64,000 bases of DNA from Alitta virens (GCA_932294295.1 OW028573.1:4444001-4508000), one strand, 5' to 3'; counted from the stretch's first letter, positions 36,216-48,564 are shown. The notes: generated by a model from the letters alone, not told the origin. Made by a program: numbers and translations.

Positions 36216-37714
36216 TTGCTGTGTTCCTTTCCACATTTTCTTTGCTTGCCGCTGAAAGTTAAAAGAAGATTGCTCAAGGTTGCACAGTTTTATACAGTAT
36301 ACAGATTCTTTAAAAATTGACTAGCCACTGACTTGGGCTTTTGTTTATGGCAACTTCATGCCTTACTATGATCCTCGGATCGCAGGGTTTATCACACTTT
36401 CACTGTTTTTGTAAAGCGTGATAAAAGTACAAAGTATGCACAGCCCATTTAATCAATGTTATTCTTGAGTAGCTTTTGTCTATACAAAAATATAATGCAA
36501 TCCTTTTAATTTCTTTGTCCATAGTGTGTTAAGTGCAATTACTGTTCATTGTAACCATGGATACAGAAGGCTTTGAAAAATTTGCAGAGATATATATATA
36601 TATACCCAAGCATTATCAGTAATATTAAAACTGCCAAAATATGAACTCAATAAGTAATATTTCTATTTATTCGTTGGCATGTCTCTACGCACATTCTAAA
36701 CTGCCTTGTTTTAGTGACTTGTTCAATATTTGAATGACTTGCTTTGCTTTTTATTGGTTGTTTATTGTTTACAATATTGGTGAACTTTGTGTTTGTTCCA
36801 GTCCTTGGCCGCAATATGTTCAGCACAGCAACATTTGTAAATTATTGTAATAGAGTTTATATTGTGCACAATATAGTATAGCCTATATATATACATAGTT
36901 ACACATCTGCATATTGATGTTACCATGACTACTGAACTGTTAACGTGTTTTGTTACCTTATGGGGGTTTTATTTCTAAGGGTTTAATGACAAAATGAATT
37001 CCCATCCAGTGTTTAAGTCAGTTATACAATAATATACAATAGCACCTACAGAGCCACATCAAATTTGTGACAATAATTCCAGTATATTCCAGGAATGCAT
37101 TTTACAAACAAGCAGTATCCATGAGATTTGCAATTACAAACAAAGTGGTTTATTTAACACAGTAGTCAATATTTGCTTCGGGAACAAGACTTTGCATTCG
37201 TTGAGTTCAGCCACTGCATGGATCAAATAATTTCAGTGAGTTCTTTCCAATATTAGAATTTCATGTATGTATTACATACTTTGAAATTAATTTAAACAAA
37301 ATTAGGGACCCAATGCAAAAGTGTTATTTTGAACCCTGGCAAATATTGACTTCGGAATGAATCCACTTACAGGGTAAACAAATTACTACAAAATAACAAC
37401 TCAGGATTTAATTGAATGTTAGAATTCCAGACAATCCAGTATGTATTTGTCACAATTATCACAATTTTTTGCTTGATGGAGACTGCATGCAAATTACATT
37501 TTTTAATTGGTTGTTGAATGTTAAATGCAAGCACTGAAAGTGAATTCTATTGAAAACGAATGTTAGAGCTGCTATCATTTGAGAAATTTTACTAACTTTC
37601 CAGACACTTCCACCCTGTCTAGAATGGAATGACTGGCCTACCCGTAGCCATTGTTACTAAACATTTAATTTAGGTTAGTCTGTACATTTGTCAGCCTTAG
37701 TAACTGTCACATGT

Positions 37715-37893
37715 TGGGGCCTAGCTCAGTGGTAGCATGCTGGGCTTCCAACCGATGGCTCCCGGGTTCAATTCCCGGTCGAGCCTAAGTTGGATGGCTG
37801 TTTCATCCATCAACTACTTGCCTAGGTTCCTGCCTGTCCTAATTAGCCCAACAGGTGCAGAAATATAGGAAGTAAAGCCCTAATCTACCCACC
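37715..37893 (+). mobile_element. Full-length tRNA-derived SINE with perfect 13-bp target duplication
   Basis: The 5' tRNA-like head has an A box TAGCTCAGTGG (37722-37732) and a B box GGTTCAATTCC (37765-37775), the internal RNA polymerase III promoter. The body and tail follow (TTGGATGGCTGTTTCATCCA, CCTGCCTGTCCTAATTAGCC, AGTAAAGCCCTAATCTACCC). The direct repeat AACTGTCACATGT flanks it exactly (37702-37714 and 37894-37906). This is the reference copy for at least eight relatives in the window. Confidence 0.92.
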
Positions 37894-39775
37894 AACTGTC
37901 ACATGTGAGTAATAAATGCATGACTAACTTTAGTCAAAATCATGATACTTTCCATGACATGGACTAAGGCTGACTTACTTGTTAGTCAGAAAGGCAATGT
38001 AGCGTCAGTCATTTTCAGGACCTTCTAGGAGCCAGGGTCTTAGTGAAAAGATTCAGTAAATATTCTTGAAATGTTGCAAACCAGCAAATGTGCAATAACA
38101 ATTGTGTATTACCTCAAAGGCAAAGCCAAAACCTCTGTTCATGAAGAAACATAATCTCCCACAGACTACCAACTTTCAATGGATACTGTAGCTGGACATC
38201 CAGAGGGATGATATTTCTAGTTACATGTCCTTGGTATACCTTCTCTTTGCTGTGATAATTTGCAGGAGATTTTTTCAGACATGGGAAAAAAATGAAACAA
38301 TTTAATGAAATCAATTTTGGCGAACCACCAACAAAACCAGCCATTATAAATAGTTTCCAGCACCCATTACTGGCACTTCACTAACTACATACACAAGCCT
38401 TTCATAGCTATATTTCACACAAATCTCATTTGTACGACCTGTTGATAGCCAATGAAATAGAGTTAAAATGTGATGAAACGAGCCAATTCAACTGAAACAA
38501 AATTAACCTGTGTGTACATAGTTGTTAGTGAAATAGCAATGGGCTCAGGTTCTGATTCGAGTAAACATTTTTGGGCAAGAAATGGTATTTTCCTGGTCGA
38601 TGAATTGACAGTAAGCGCTTATTTTAGAATTTCGTTGTTTATCGACAGCGAAGAAGAGAAGGTCACTTTCGTAATTGCAAATATATGTTTCGCTGAAGTT
38701 GACAAGCAGAACACCATGGATATTTAAATAATAATTTATTTTCATTTGGAAAAGTGTCAAAAACAGAGTTGGTAGCTGTGGAATATTTTCGATATTGCTC
38801 AATAGTCGATTTACGAAATCCACATCTTTATTAGTAGTAACCGAAGATGCTATGCCAACGTTCTAAGCCCGAATGTGTCACAATGACTAGAGGTAGTTAT
38901 TTAAGACACTTATTCCACCAATATACAGACTGAATATTGCACAATGCTGTATATAAGACTTCTTTGATCTTTCTTGGTCAGCAGTGTATCCGAGATAAAT
39001 GTATTGAATGCAGTTCTTCTTTCAATTGTCCATAAGTATTTGCCAATATAAATTTGTATAAAAGTATGCTCAAATAATGAAAGTCCCTTACTATCTATCT
39101 GGCTATCACAACATGCTGTGGTTCTATCTATACTTCTTCATGCTCCCGAGACTATACCCCAATCAGGATGACCTTTTAAAGACAAAAAGTAGTCTTTAAT
39201 ATTTAAGGTGATCTGAATTCACATTTTCACATTCTTCACATCATACTTCTGAAGCCAAGTGGTCCTACAAACAAGGTGTATTAATATTGGTTATTTTCTG
39301 TGAAGTTTCATTTCAGTGACAAGAACTTGTTTATATCTAAAACTGATGTGTGTATCTTGTTGGGTTAATTGCCACCAGTCATATATTCACATATTGACTT
39401 TCCTTGTTAACTTTGCAACTAATCTCATTGCAACAAAAGAGATATAGATGATCACCTGAAATGTTTAATGTTACAAAAGGTGTTTATACATATGCCATTG
39501 TTATCTCTGTATTTCGTGGTTCATCGTAATCCAATCCATTATGAGTGTATCCATTTTCTGCAGTTAATGTAGGGCACCATTTTATGATTAATTTTAACCT
39601 TTTGTCACAATTTTACATCTTAATCTATCCTTAAGAGACGTTTATTTGAGGGCGTAAGTGCAAAAGAAATGTACACATTGTAGAAAGGAGTCGATGTTAA
39701 CGTTGATTTAACAGTGTTTTAAGCTGTATGAAACCGTTTAAATAATTGTGGAATAAAATATAACAAAAGCTTACA

Positions 39776-40872
39776 TTTCGTGGTCGTTGTGATTATTTTC
39801 AGTGATGGACAAAAGTTGTCTGGCAATGCTATATAAAAGACATTAATTCTCTTTTTGTCTTGGCCATTTTTGTTAATTGATGGGTTATAGAATACATCAA
39901 ATTTCAGTGCTTTTGCTGAAATAAAAAAATGGCTTAAAGAAGTGTCAATTTTTTAGTATAAAAGAAAAAGATTTGAACAGCGTTAGACAAAACAAGACGT
40001 TAAGTTAGTTAGTTTTCATCCCTTTCAAAAAAACTTGTAAAAGGCAACTTCTGCAGAGTTATGCAGATTTCGTTTCATCAACTTGAATAAAGGTGATGAA
40101 TTACTTATTTGAACTTTTTATTGATTTTTTTTAGTGTATACATTGTCAGAACTGTCCCAGTCTTTGTCAGAGTCTGAATTGTAGTTGAGATAAACGACTC
40201 GTTTCGTAACCACCAAGGTCATTCACGAGAATCTGAATAGTATTCAAAGAATAACAGTCTGATGATTTTGTATATAAATGACAAACGATATTATGCTTTG
40301 AATTTAAACTCTGTACAAGTATAGCATACAAATGTGCCTGCCCGTGAGTTCTTTGTACAACATGTGAAATTAGTTGACACTGCACTGAAGCAGACTCGTA
40401 AACTTTCCCATTGGCAACACATTGCACCATTGGCAGCACATAACATCCTGTTCCATGTTAATAGCTCTGTTTACTCTATGTATATCATTAATAAAGGTTT
40501 TTGTTTTTTCCACTTCAATAATCAAGGGGAGCTCTCTTATACTGGGAAGACTACAACACACCAAAATATAAGATATATATGTACTAATTCTACATGAAAG
40601 TAACAATATATAACTTGGAAATATGAACCGAATAATGGAATATTGTATAAGTTTCAATTATGTTGATTTCTAAATAATATAATATAAGTCCATTGGAAGG
40701 GTACTTCTCTAAAAAATGTTACTGCTTGTTCAATCAAACTGACTACACGGAGTCCAAGCAACCCACCACAACTGACCATGTGATGTATGCAAGTGTGGGC
40801 TCAAAGTAAGTAGTGTACTAGTTGGTGGGGAGGAGACTGTTTCTAAAGAATCTATAAATTTAAGGGAGTGTC
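39776..40872. other. Intergenic DNA
   Basis: AT-rich; no gene, RNA or repeat recognised with confidence between the last candidate GRHL poly(A) signal and the foldback element. Confidence 0.5.
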
Positions 40873-41158
40873 TATTCACAGAGCCCGGCTGTGCTCATAG
40901 GATTGTTGTCTATCTGCAGAGCCCGGCTGTGTGATTAACAGAATTTTGTCTATTTGCAGAGCCTGGCTGTGTGATTTACATAATTTTGTCTATCTGCAGA
41001 GCCCGGCTGTGTCATTAAGAAAATGTTGTCTATTCACAAAGCCCAGCTGTTTGATTAACAGAATTTTGTCTAACTGCAGAGCCCGGCTGTGTCATTAAGA
41101 AAATGTTGTCTACTGACACAGCCAGGCTGTGTGATTAACATACTTTAGTCTATCCACA
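40873..41158 (-). repeat. Diverged inverse copy of the 40-bp tandem repeat, 7 units
   Basis: Same unit as 42149-42732 in opposite orientation, units differing from each other at many positions (for example GATTAACAGAATTTTGTC against CATTAAGAAAATGTTGTC). Confidence 0.9.
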
Positions 41159-42148
41159 CTCACTACCACTACTAATCATTGCTAAAGGTAAATAGACACT
41201 TCGAAAAATTGAAATTTCTACTGAATCAACAGTCACACTCACACCTCTAATATTAAATTGAAATAGTAAAGAGCAATGATAATTTTTACATACAGAAAAT
41301 GTATATTAGTGGCAGATATTCCAGTTTGCTACATCCTTGACACGCAAGAGGCACTCGACAAATATACATGGAAATAACATCTAAGCGTAACACAGTCACA
41401 AGCTTCTGAGTATGTTGTTAGCTCACATCTCTCACTGTTTCCTTAAATACCAGAAGTCAATCTTCCAGGAACATAGAAATTTTCTGTGGTATAAACTCAC
41501 ATTACAGATTGGTGTGATACATCTTCAAACAGTGGACATGGATCTCACAGATATATTTGTGTTTCTCATACAACAGTCATCTTTAAAAAGCATGCAGGAA
41601 GCACATGCACAAGACAATAACCAGAAAAACCAGTAGGAAATAGAAATTATAATTTTCTTGGTATATTATATTACATGAAATATGCACGTTGCTATTGCAA
41701 ACTTCAACCCCAACCTTGAGCCAAACTTCCTGGAGACAATACCCATGTAAAATATCATTATCCTAACATATATTGTTTTTACGATACAGCTACTGTCAAT
41801 TTTTCGACCAGTGTGTCCTAAATGGTGCAATTTGAACAAAAAAAAAGAGCCTGTCTTTTGGTTTCCGCTTAGTTCCTTGGCAGCCAAAGTGAAACCACAA
41901 CATGCATGCATTGCAAAATACCCAGTTCTGGTCATTTATCGAAATACAGTTTCGAGCTTAGAACACTGGGCATAAGGTGCCTCTGTTGAAGTCAATCAAT
42001 CTTTCGGTGATGAAACAGAAAATCCACTCCTGTACAATGTACATGTGGTGTGAGAAACTAGCAAAGAAATATTTTCAATCTTACAGCAGGGATGTTGAGA
42101 GAGATGAAATTCTGTTAATGACATTACTCGGCAGTGCAGCTAGTCTTA

Positions 42149-42732
42149 ACACAGCCGGGCTCTGCAGATAGACAAAATTTGTGTTAATCACACAGCCGGG
42201 CTCTGCAGATAGACAAAATTATGTTAATCACACAGCCGGACTCTGCAGATAGACAAAATTATGTTAATCACACAGCCGGGCTCTGCAGATAGACAAAATT
42301 ATGTTAATCACACAGCCGGGCTCTGCAGATAGACAAAATTTGTGTTAATCACACAGCCGGGCTCTGCAGATAGACAAAATTCTGTTAATCACACAGCCGG
42401 GCTCTGCAGATAGACAAAATTCTGTTAATCACACAGCCGGGCTCTGCAGATAGACAAAATTCTGTTAATCACACAGCCGGGCTCTGCAGATAGACAAAAC
42501 TCTGTTAATCACACAGCCGGGCTCTGCAGATAGACAAAATTCTGTTAATCACACAGCCGGGCTCTGCAGATAGACAAAATTATGTTAATCACACAGCCGG
42601 GCTCTGCAGATAGACAAAATTCTGTTAATCACACAGCCGGGCTCTGCAGATAGACAAAATTCTGTTAATCACACAGCCGGGCTCTGCAGATAGACAAAAT
42701 TCTGTTAATCACACAGCCGGGCTCTGTGAATA
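42149..42732 (+). repeat. 40-bp tandem repeat, 14 full units plus a partial
   Basis: Unit ACACAGCCGGGCTCTGCAGA followed by TAGACAAAATTCTGTTAATC. Units differ mainly at the two or three bases before GTTAATC (CT, AT, TGT), giving alternating subtypes. Strong homogeneity suggests recent amplification. Confidence 0.95.
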
Positions 42733-42772
42733 TGCTAAATTTAAAGATGACAGCTTTTTCAAAAGAACCCAT

Positions 42773-42900
42773 ATACTTGGAAACTAAATTCCAGAGGATG
42801 CATGACTCTCAATGGCTGAGGGACTTTCTTAGCCTATGTCTTAGCCAATGCGAGTCCGGAATTCACATGACGTCCTCTGAAATTAGTTTCCAAGTCAATG
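42773..42900. mobile_element. Palindromic MITE, CAGCCAAT family, terminally truncated copy
   Basis: ACTTGGAAACTAAATTCCAG on the left and GAAATTAGTTTCCAAGT on the right, with GGACGTCATGTGAATTCCGG-type sequence inside. It lies 40 bp from the end of the foldback element. Confidence 0.7.
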
Positions 42901-45900
42901 CACTCTACTGTAAGGAAGTCAATCATTATGACTGATGACATAAAAATGGCACTGACTATGACTAACTTAACATGGACAGGGGTACTCATTTTAGACAAGC
43001 CAAAATAATTGTAGTGGTATTCTAAACTTGCAAATGCAATAATGGTTGTTTGTACGAGTAGCAAAAATATGATATTTAAAATATTGCAACAATGTATTAG
43101 CTAAATGATAATCTGTTGTTATGTAGACATCTGTGGCAATGTATACAAAATATTGCTGCAATATTTTTATAGTTTTCAGAGTTTGCACTGTCATATTGTA
43201 TCGATATGTTACAATTAAATAAGTTGTGTGCTGTGGTATGCAAGGTTGTCACAATCTGTGTGTGCAGACACTTCAGCAAATCGACCTGACGATGAGCTGA
43301 CACCATGGCAAGGCAACATTGGACTTAAATGTACTACCTCTTATCATGACATATTCTCTGGAAATGATAATGTATATTATATATATTACACAGCACTATG
43401 TAGTGATCAGTCTGATTGTACTGCTTGGTGACTTCAATGTGTGCCCAAATATTTAATGCGTAGTTAAGAAGATAAACTCCAATAAGCTACTTAATATCTC
43501 TTTATAGACCTAATTTTGTATTAGCCCTCGCCTTCGTCACACGATCTCATTTATCATTTTATATGTGAATAACGATTTGGCATAACTGGAACATTAATTG
43601 CTACATCTAGCCGAAAAGTATTCTCCTAGAATGGAAACAAGGCGCCCATCCTTCAGAAGAGAGAGCCACATTTTTGGTTTGCAAAATCAGGTAAACACAA
43701 GCATTTAAAAGTTTTAGAATTATGCTTAGTAGGTCTTTCAATTTGTTGACAATATATCTAAATGGTTTATGTGAGAATGTTTATTATTTGTCAACCTATC
43801 TAGTCTCACAACAAGATACACTTTGCTGCTTTGCACGTTATGATTAGTCACAACACCGAAGTTTGGGTATGGGGGTCAATGACCGAGAGGACGTTGACTC
43901 CTGCAAAGTGCTGCTTGGAGTGCGCATAATTACAACTATGTGCAGCACTCAGTTCCTGAGCGGTCAACGACCTCAGAGATTTTATTTATTTATTTATATT
44001 GTTTAGCCTAAATTATAGTACAAAGACGTATATTATTGTATTATGCTATGAATACCTCATCTAATAATATGACAGGATGTTAATTAAAAATAAATTTGAT
44101 ACCTGAGAGGTCAATGACCACGGAAAATTTGAGTCTTTCCCTCTACAATCATTTTTGCAACAAACAAAAAAAAAAAGTTAATTTCTCTCCTCTTATATCT
44201 GCCATATCTGCCATAGAGAAAATAAGTGATAAGGCCATGACATCAAAAGACAAAACTGGAAAATATGCCTTTGTAGTGGTAATTAAATTTGTACTCTAAA
44301 AACAAACACTTGAATACTCAAGAGCAAAAATCATTACAACCATAAAAAAATTCATATATATAAATGTATAAAATTTAAATAAATAAATAAAAATGAATAT
44401 TTTTTTATATAGCACAATATAAGATAAGATCAGATCAGATGAGATAAAGAAAAGGTAAGATAAAGAAAAATAAGATAAGATAAGAAAAGAAAAGAAAACA
44501 AAAGAAAACAAAAGATAAGATAAGATAAGATAAGATAAGATAAGACAAGACAAGACAAGACAAGACAAGCGACAAGAGACACAAGACAAGATAAAACAAG
44601 ACAAGAAACCATACGATAGCCTAGTTAACCAGTTTGCCAGTGAAGGGTGTCCTTGGCCCACAAGAAAATTGCAATAAAAAATGTTGACAACCCGAGAGCT
44701 GAGTGTGGGTCAATGACCGCAAGGTGCCAACACCCAAGAAAGTAATAAGTCAAAACACCCACAAATCATATTAAGATGCCATACGTCACACTCGGTGTTT
44801 ATTCATTTTCTCATAACCCTGAAATGGAGAACAGGTCAACCCTCTCATTAAAAGAATTTTAATTATATGGCAAAATTATTCATTGACATGCCGAGCCCAT
44901 TATTCAACAATCTACGTGAAATTTACGTTTGCTCCATAAAAAAAGGAATCATGGCAAACTGTTGAAGAATATTAGGCTTAAGGGCCATGAAAAGAAAATA
45001 TATACATATAATGTAATCGATTGCTTTAGTTTTACAAAAACTTATTTTAATTTAATTGACAATATAGTTCTTCTAAATATTGAAACCGTTCCAGTTTATA
45101 AATAGCAATTGAGGATTTCTAATCATATATACACAAAGGATATTTTAGCTATAAGGATACAAAAGATAATGGTCTGTGAAATCCAATCAAGGTCAGGTAC
45201 AATTTGATTAAATAAATAATTGCAAAATCCATTGGCCTTGCTTAGCACAGACTGGTCACACATCATTGGGCACAGCAGAAAGTCAACATTCGAACGTCTC
45301 CTCAATCATGCATATATGCACAATATATTCTTCTTAAAGCCATATTTGGAAATAACCGTTCTCCGAATATCATGGAAGTTTGCACAGGAGAACAGTAATT
45401 AGTAAAATTACTAATTAATGTTCTAATTATACTTTAACAGTACTAAACATCATTCATGACTTTTCTGCACTAAAATGGAATACCAGCTCACAGACAGACA
45501 GACACCTCAGGTAGGTTAAATTTCATGCATGCATATTATGTGTCATTCAATATTTACTTATAAAAAGATTGTAGAATCAGAAATATCCACATACAGTGTA
45601 CATACTGGAATAATTGATACACACAATGAACTGTTGTAGATTGTACATGCACTTTTGAAAATTAGGATAGCAATCTATACTGCCAAAAGTAACGCTATTC
45701 GACAGAAAAACATGTAGTAGGAAACCAGGCACTACTAATTGTAGGTGTACATAATACTAGAATCACCTCAAGTTACAAAAGTGCAGGCAAAGTGGCGCAG
45801 TTAATGAATGTCACATGACTTTGTAACAAAAGTACAAGTTCTCAGTGAATTAGAGAAATGAGTTTTCACGACTCCGGCTATTAAAGCAACTTTAAAGGCC

Positions 45901-46004
45901 TGCCTAATTAAAATTTATAAAAATTTCTGTTAAACATTTCTGTCCATACATTCCATGCTGCTGAGTGCCGCTCGATGCATAGTGAAGAAAAATATGAAAA
46001 TGAA
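42901..46004. other. Intergenic DNA
   Basis: No gene recognised. The phrase GGTCAATGACC recurs (about 43878, 44105, 44708) without a clear larger unit, and the GATAA/GACAA microsatellite lies at 44419-44610. Otherwise AT-rich and unremarkable. Confidence 0.5.
44419..44610 (+). repeat. Pentamer microsatellite GATAA/GACAA
   Basis: A run of AAGATAAGATAAG changing into GACAAGACAAG, with GAAAA and CAAAA interruptions. The long open frame on the opposite strand is a by-product of this repeat. Confidence 0.9.
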
Positions 46005-46192
46005 GTGGACATTCATTCTGAATCCTACTATAGGTCAAGTGCCCATAATGGCCATCACACCTGGGTGGGAGGGAGTAGTTGCAGGAGGACCTGCCCAATT
46101 CCTCCATCCCACAGCGGAAGTTCGAACCTGCTACCTCTGAGTTGGCATCCAAATATCCAAATACCTTACCACTATGCCATGGCACAGACACA
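46005..46192 (-). mobile_element. Second tRNA-derived SINE family
   Basis: On the minus strand: an A box TGGCATAGTGGTAAGG (46164-46179) and a B-box-like GGTTCGAACT (46119-46128 region) spaced as in a tRNA, then a body ending GTAGGATTCAGAATGAATGT followed by CCAC. The tail motif AGTAGGATT...AATGTCCAC recurs at about 47549-47571 (+), 47843-47870 (-) and 54403-54430 (-), so those are probable fragments of the same family or of its partner LINE. Confidence 0.65.
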
Positions 46193-46835
46193 AAAGAATA
46201 GATGAACTTATTTTTTCACCGAATTAAAAAAGGAAACAGATAGGTCTATTATCATTGCTATTCTAGTTTCCATGGAGATATCTACAAAATTTGTACAACT
46301 AATATATAGTAGATTATCTTCAATTTCTCAAGGTACACTTTTTTGTCTTTCCACGATGGTAATTACTGTAGATATATGGAGATCAAACAGTTCACATAGA
46401 ACAAGATATTCTTCATTCATGTTCTCCAGACACAACACTGCAAAACAGCAACAACAACAAAAACTGTTTCTTGCACTCAATTCTAATATTCTACATATCA
46501 TGTAATTCGATCATCACAGTCAAGTGTCAATAACCGACCATGTACCTGGATAGATTATAATCATGTATGCTTAGTCTCATTCATTCTTTACAACGAGTGG
46601 ATAATATTTATAGAACATATTCAACACAAAGCAATCAACATTGACTTTTCTGTCCACGTGATTTATGAGCAATAGAGTGTGTGTTACTTGGTGAAAAAAC
46701 ACAAACAAACATTTTTCGTTCTCACGAAATGTGTACCTGACATATTTCTTGGAATATGAATTCATATGCCTGGCTCATCACTTTTATTGAGGTGAGATTA
46801 GTTTACTCTTCTATTTTTTAACAATTGAGACTATT

Positions 46836-47215
46836 CATTTTTTCATATTTTTGAATGGCAACGGTTTCCAAGAAATCTTGGATTTAATGAGAAATACTCG
46901 AATGTTCCACATCACACACAACAACTAAAACTATAATTTTTTCATATTTTGGAATGGCTATGTCTTTCCAAGAAATCTCCGAGTTAATGAGAAATTGGGT
47001 GGGGTGATAAGGGCTTTACGTCTTGTATTTCTGCACCAGTTGGGCTAATTAGGACAGGCAGAGACCATGGCAATGAGACGAAGGATGAAACAGCCATCCA
47101 ACTTAGGCTCGACCGGGAATCGAACCCGGGACCCAGCGGTTGGAAGCCCAGAGCGCTACCTCTGAGCTAGGCCCCCGCCCCACGAGTTAATGAGAAATAC
47201 TCGAAAGCTAAATAA
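46836..47215. repeat. Local direct duplication interrupted by a SINE
   Basis: A segment of about 75 bp (TTTTTCATATTTTTGAATGG ... AAGAAATCTTGGATTTAATGAG...ACTCGAA) at 46836-46905 recurs, diverged, at 46937-46995, continuing after the SINE at 47199. The duplication therefore predates the SINE insertion. Confidence 0.7.
46996..47183 (-). mobile_element. Full-length tRNA-derived SINE with perfect 15-bp target duplication
   Basis: Minus-strand copy with intact B box (GGTTCGATTCC on the minus strand) and the family tail. The direct repeat GAGTTAATGAGAAAT is at 46981-46995 and 47184-47198. The youngest-looking copy by similarity of its tRNA head. Confidence 0.92.
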
Positions 47216-48148
47216 TTATTGACACACTACCCAAACGTGACAAAAAGTAACGATTTTCTGCATTTGCTGTTAGGTTGTCTTTTGCTGTACCGACATGTAT
47301 ATATGTAAATTGTATCTTATATAACAAAACATGGATGTTGCCAGAGAACTTCAACTCTAAATACATTTATACTGCATTCCTGGACACATATTTTATAAAT
47401 TCAGCAGACTAAATGATTAAATTCCAACTATCTTTTATCAATATATATATATATTTTTATTTTTTTTATTTACCTTTTATCATGTTTTGTCTGTAAGAAG
47501 AGTGATCTCACTGGGCGAAATATTTGTATGACTAAGAGTTTCACTAAAGTAGGATTAAAAATAAATGTCCACCTGATAAAAACACTCTGGGAGAGAAATA
47601 AGTTTGCTATATTCTCCATTGCAATTTTTGTTGCTTCTCTGCGACCATAGCAAATGGCCATAATACTGAGAAAATGGCAAAAAATGATCATTGCAAGATT
47701 GGAAACTTGAAGTTAAGTGGTGAAGAGAGGGGTTTTTATGGTTTAGAAAGTTAGGGTTTGACTTATTTATAACATATCTGTGCATTTTTTACTGCTCCAA
47801 GCTTTCATGATAAATTATGACCAAAATGTATAGACTTCATGTGGACATTTTTTATGGATCCTACTACAGCCAATTCTAACTGTGGTCAGAAAGCAACTTT
47901 AGTCCACATGACATTGACCAAGGATGACTTACTCAGTAGTCAAATGGCTAATGTTATAGGAAGGCGGTCAGTCGTTCTCCTGAAAATCTCCCTGACTAAA
48001 TTTCTAGATAAAACAGTTCGCTATGACATGTTTCAAAGACATTTTTATGAGCATTTCATACATTTCGACCATCTTTTGCAACGTCTTGACTGCCATTTGA
48101 CTGCTTGACATTTGCAATAATCAGGCATTGCGACTAACATTACATTCT
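47216..48148. other. Upstream flank of the LRRC74A-like exons
   Basis: No coding exon recognised. Contains a (TA)n run near 47442-47453 and two fragments with the AATCCTACT/GTGGACATT SINE tail (about 47549-47571 and 47839-47990). The missing first exon of the LRRC74A-like gene may lie here or further left. Confidence 0.45.
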
Positions 48149-48274
48149 GGTGGTGGTGGATTAGGGCTTTATGTCCTGTATTTCTACACCTGATGGGCTA
48201 ATTAGGACAGGTAGGTCCCACGGCAATGAGACAAAGGATGAAACAGCCATCCAACATAGGCTCGACCAGGAATC
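48149..48274 (-). mobile_element. 5'-truncated tRNA-derived SINE
   Basis: Minus-oriented; lacks the tRNA head beyond CTGGTCGAGCCTATG. Flanked by AACATTACATTCT (48136-48148) and AACATTACGTTCT (48275-48287), a 13-bp target duplication with one mismatch. Confidence 0.85.
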
Positions 48275-48564
48275 AACATTACGTTCTGACTGACTGCATC
48301 GACACCAAGTAGATTTATCCCTTAGTCTGTTTGTAATCCACTGAAAGAAATACAGTTACATTTTAGACATTATATATATGACTATCTGTGTCTAAAATGC
48401 CCTTGGCCCTTTTCCTTGTATTTAGTCATTTCTAAAGACAATGAATATACAAGTATGATACAAACTCAACTTCATGAAGTTCTAGTCAGTCTTATTAGCA
48501 TAGAGTGGTCCTTTATGGTCTTAGGCAGTACCATATCCTAATGTAATTAATTGCCCTTTTACAG

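Larger units (their letters stand above)
34188..39775 (+). other. GRHL 3' UTR and downstream intergenic DNA
   Basis: No coding exon recognised after the GRHL stop. Candidate poly(A) signals on the plus strand are AATAAA at 35238-35243 and 39752-39757; I cannot tell which is used. The stretch includes a SINE near 35711-35904, a palindromic MITE copy near 36123-36215, a (TA)n run near 36591-36604 and a full-length SINE at 37715-37893. Confidence 0.5.
40873..42732. mobile_element. 1.86-kb foldback-like element with tandem-array inverted termini
   Basis: The left terminus (40873-41158) is seven diverged units of about 40 bp (TCTGCAGAGCCCGGCTGTGT...TTTTGTCTA). The right terminus (42149-42732) is fourteen near-identical units of 40-41 bp plus a partial one in the opposite orientation. 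The extreme ends are a perfect 21-bp inverted repeat: TATTCACAGAGCCCGGCTGT on the left, its inverse ending CTCTGTGAATA on the right, and this TTCACAGA variant differs from the internal CTGCAGA units. The 990-bp centre has no recognisable transposase. Foldback (FB-type) elements have this architecture. TAAATTTAA lies near both ends (40855-40863, 42736-42744) but not flush, so a target duplication is not established. Confidence 0.7.

Noticed and set aside
37715..37785. A genuine tRNA gene (A and B boxes, cloverleaf-like)
   Set aside because: It is continuous with the SINE body and tail and is flanked by a target-site duplication; the anticodon and acceptor stems do not pair well.
41412..41636. 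Open frame in the core of the foldback element as a transposase
   Set aside because: Only 74 codons, no catalytic motif; the element is best regarded as non-autonomous.
42149..42732. Regular 40-bp repeats that could be mistaken for a CRISPR array
   Set aside because: Units abut with no unique spacers, the surrounding DNA is animal, and an inverted copy of the array lies 1 kb away.
40855..42744. TAAATTTAA as a 9-bp target duplication of the foldback element
   Set aside because: The two copies are 9 bp and 3 bp away from the inverted ends and the word is a simple AT palindrome likely by chance.
44296..44661. 121-codon minus-strand open frame with hydrophobic Leu/Ser/Tyr repeats
   Set aside because: It is the translation of the GATAA/GACAA microsatellite.
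47839..48108. Open frame upstream of the LRRC74A-like gene as its first exon
   Set aside because: Its start lies in the AATCCTACT/GTGGACATT repeat tail and it has no donor joining in phase to 48565.
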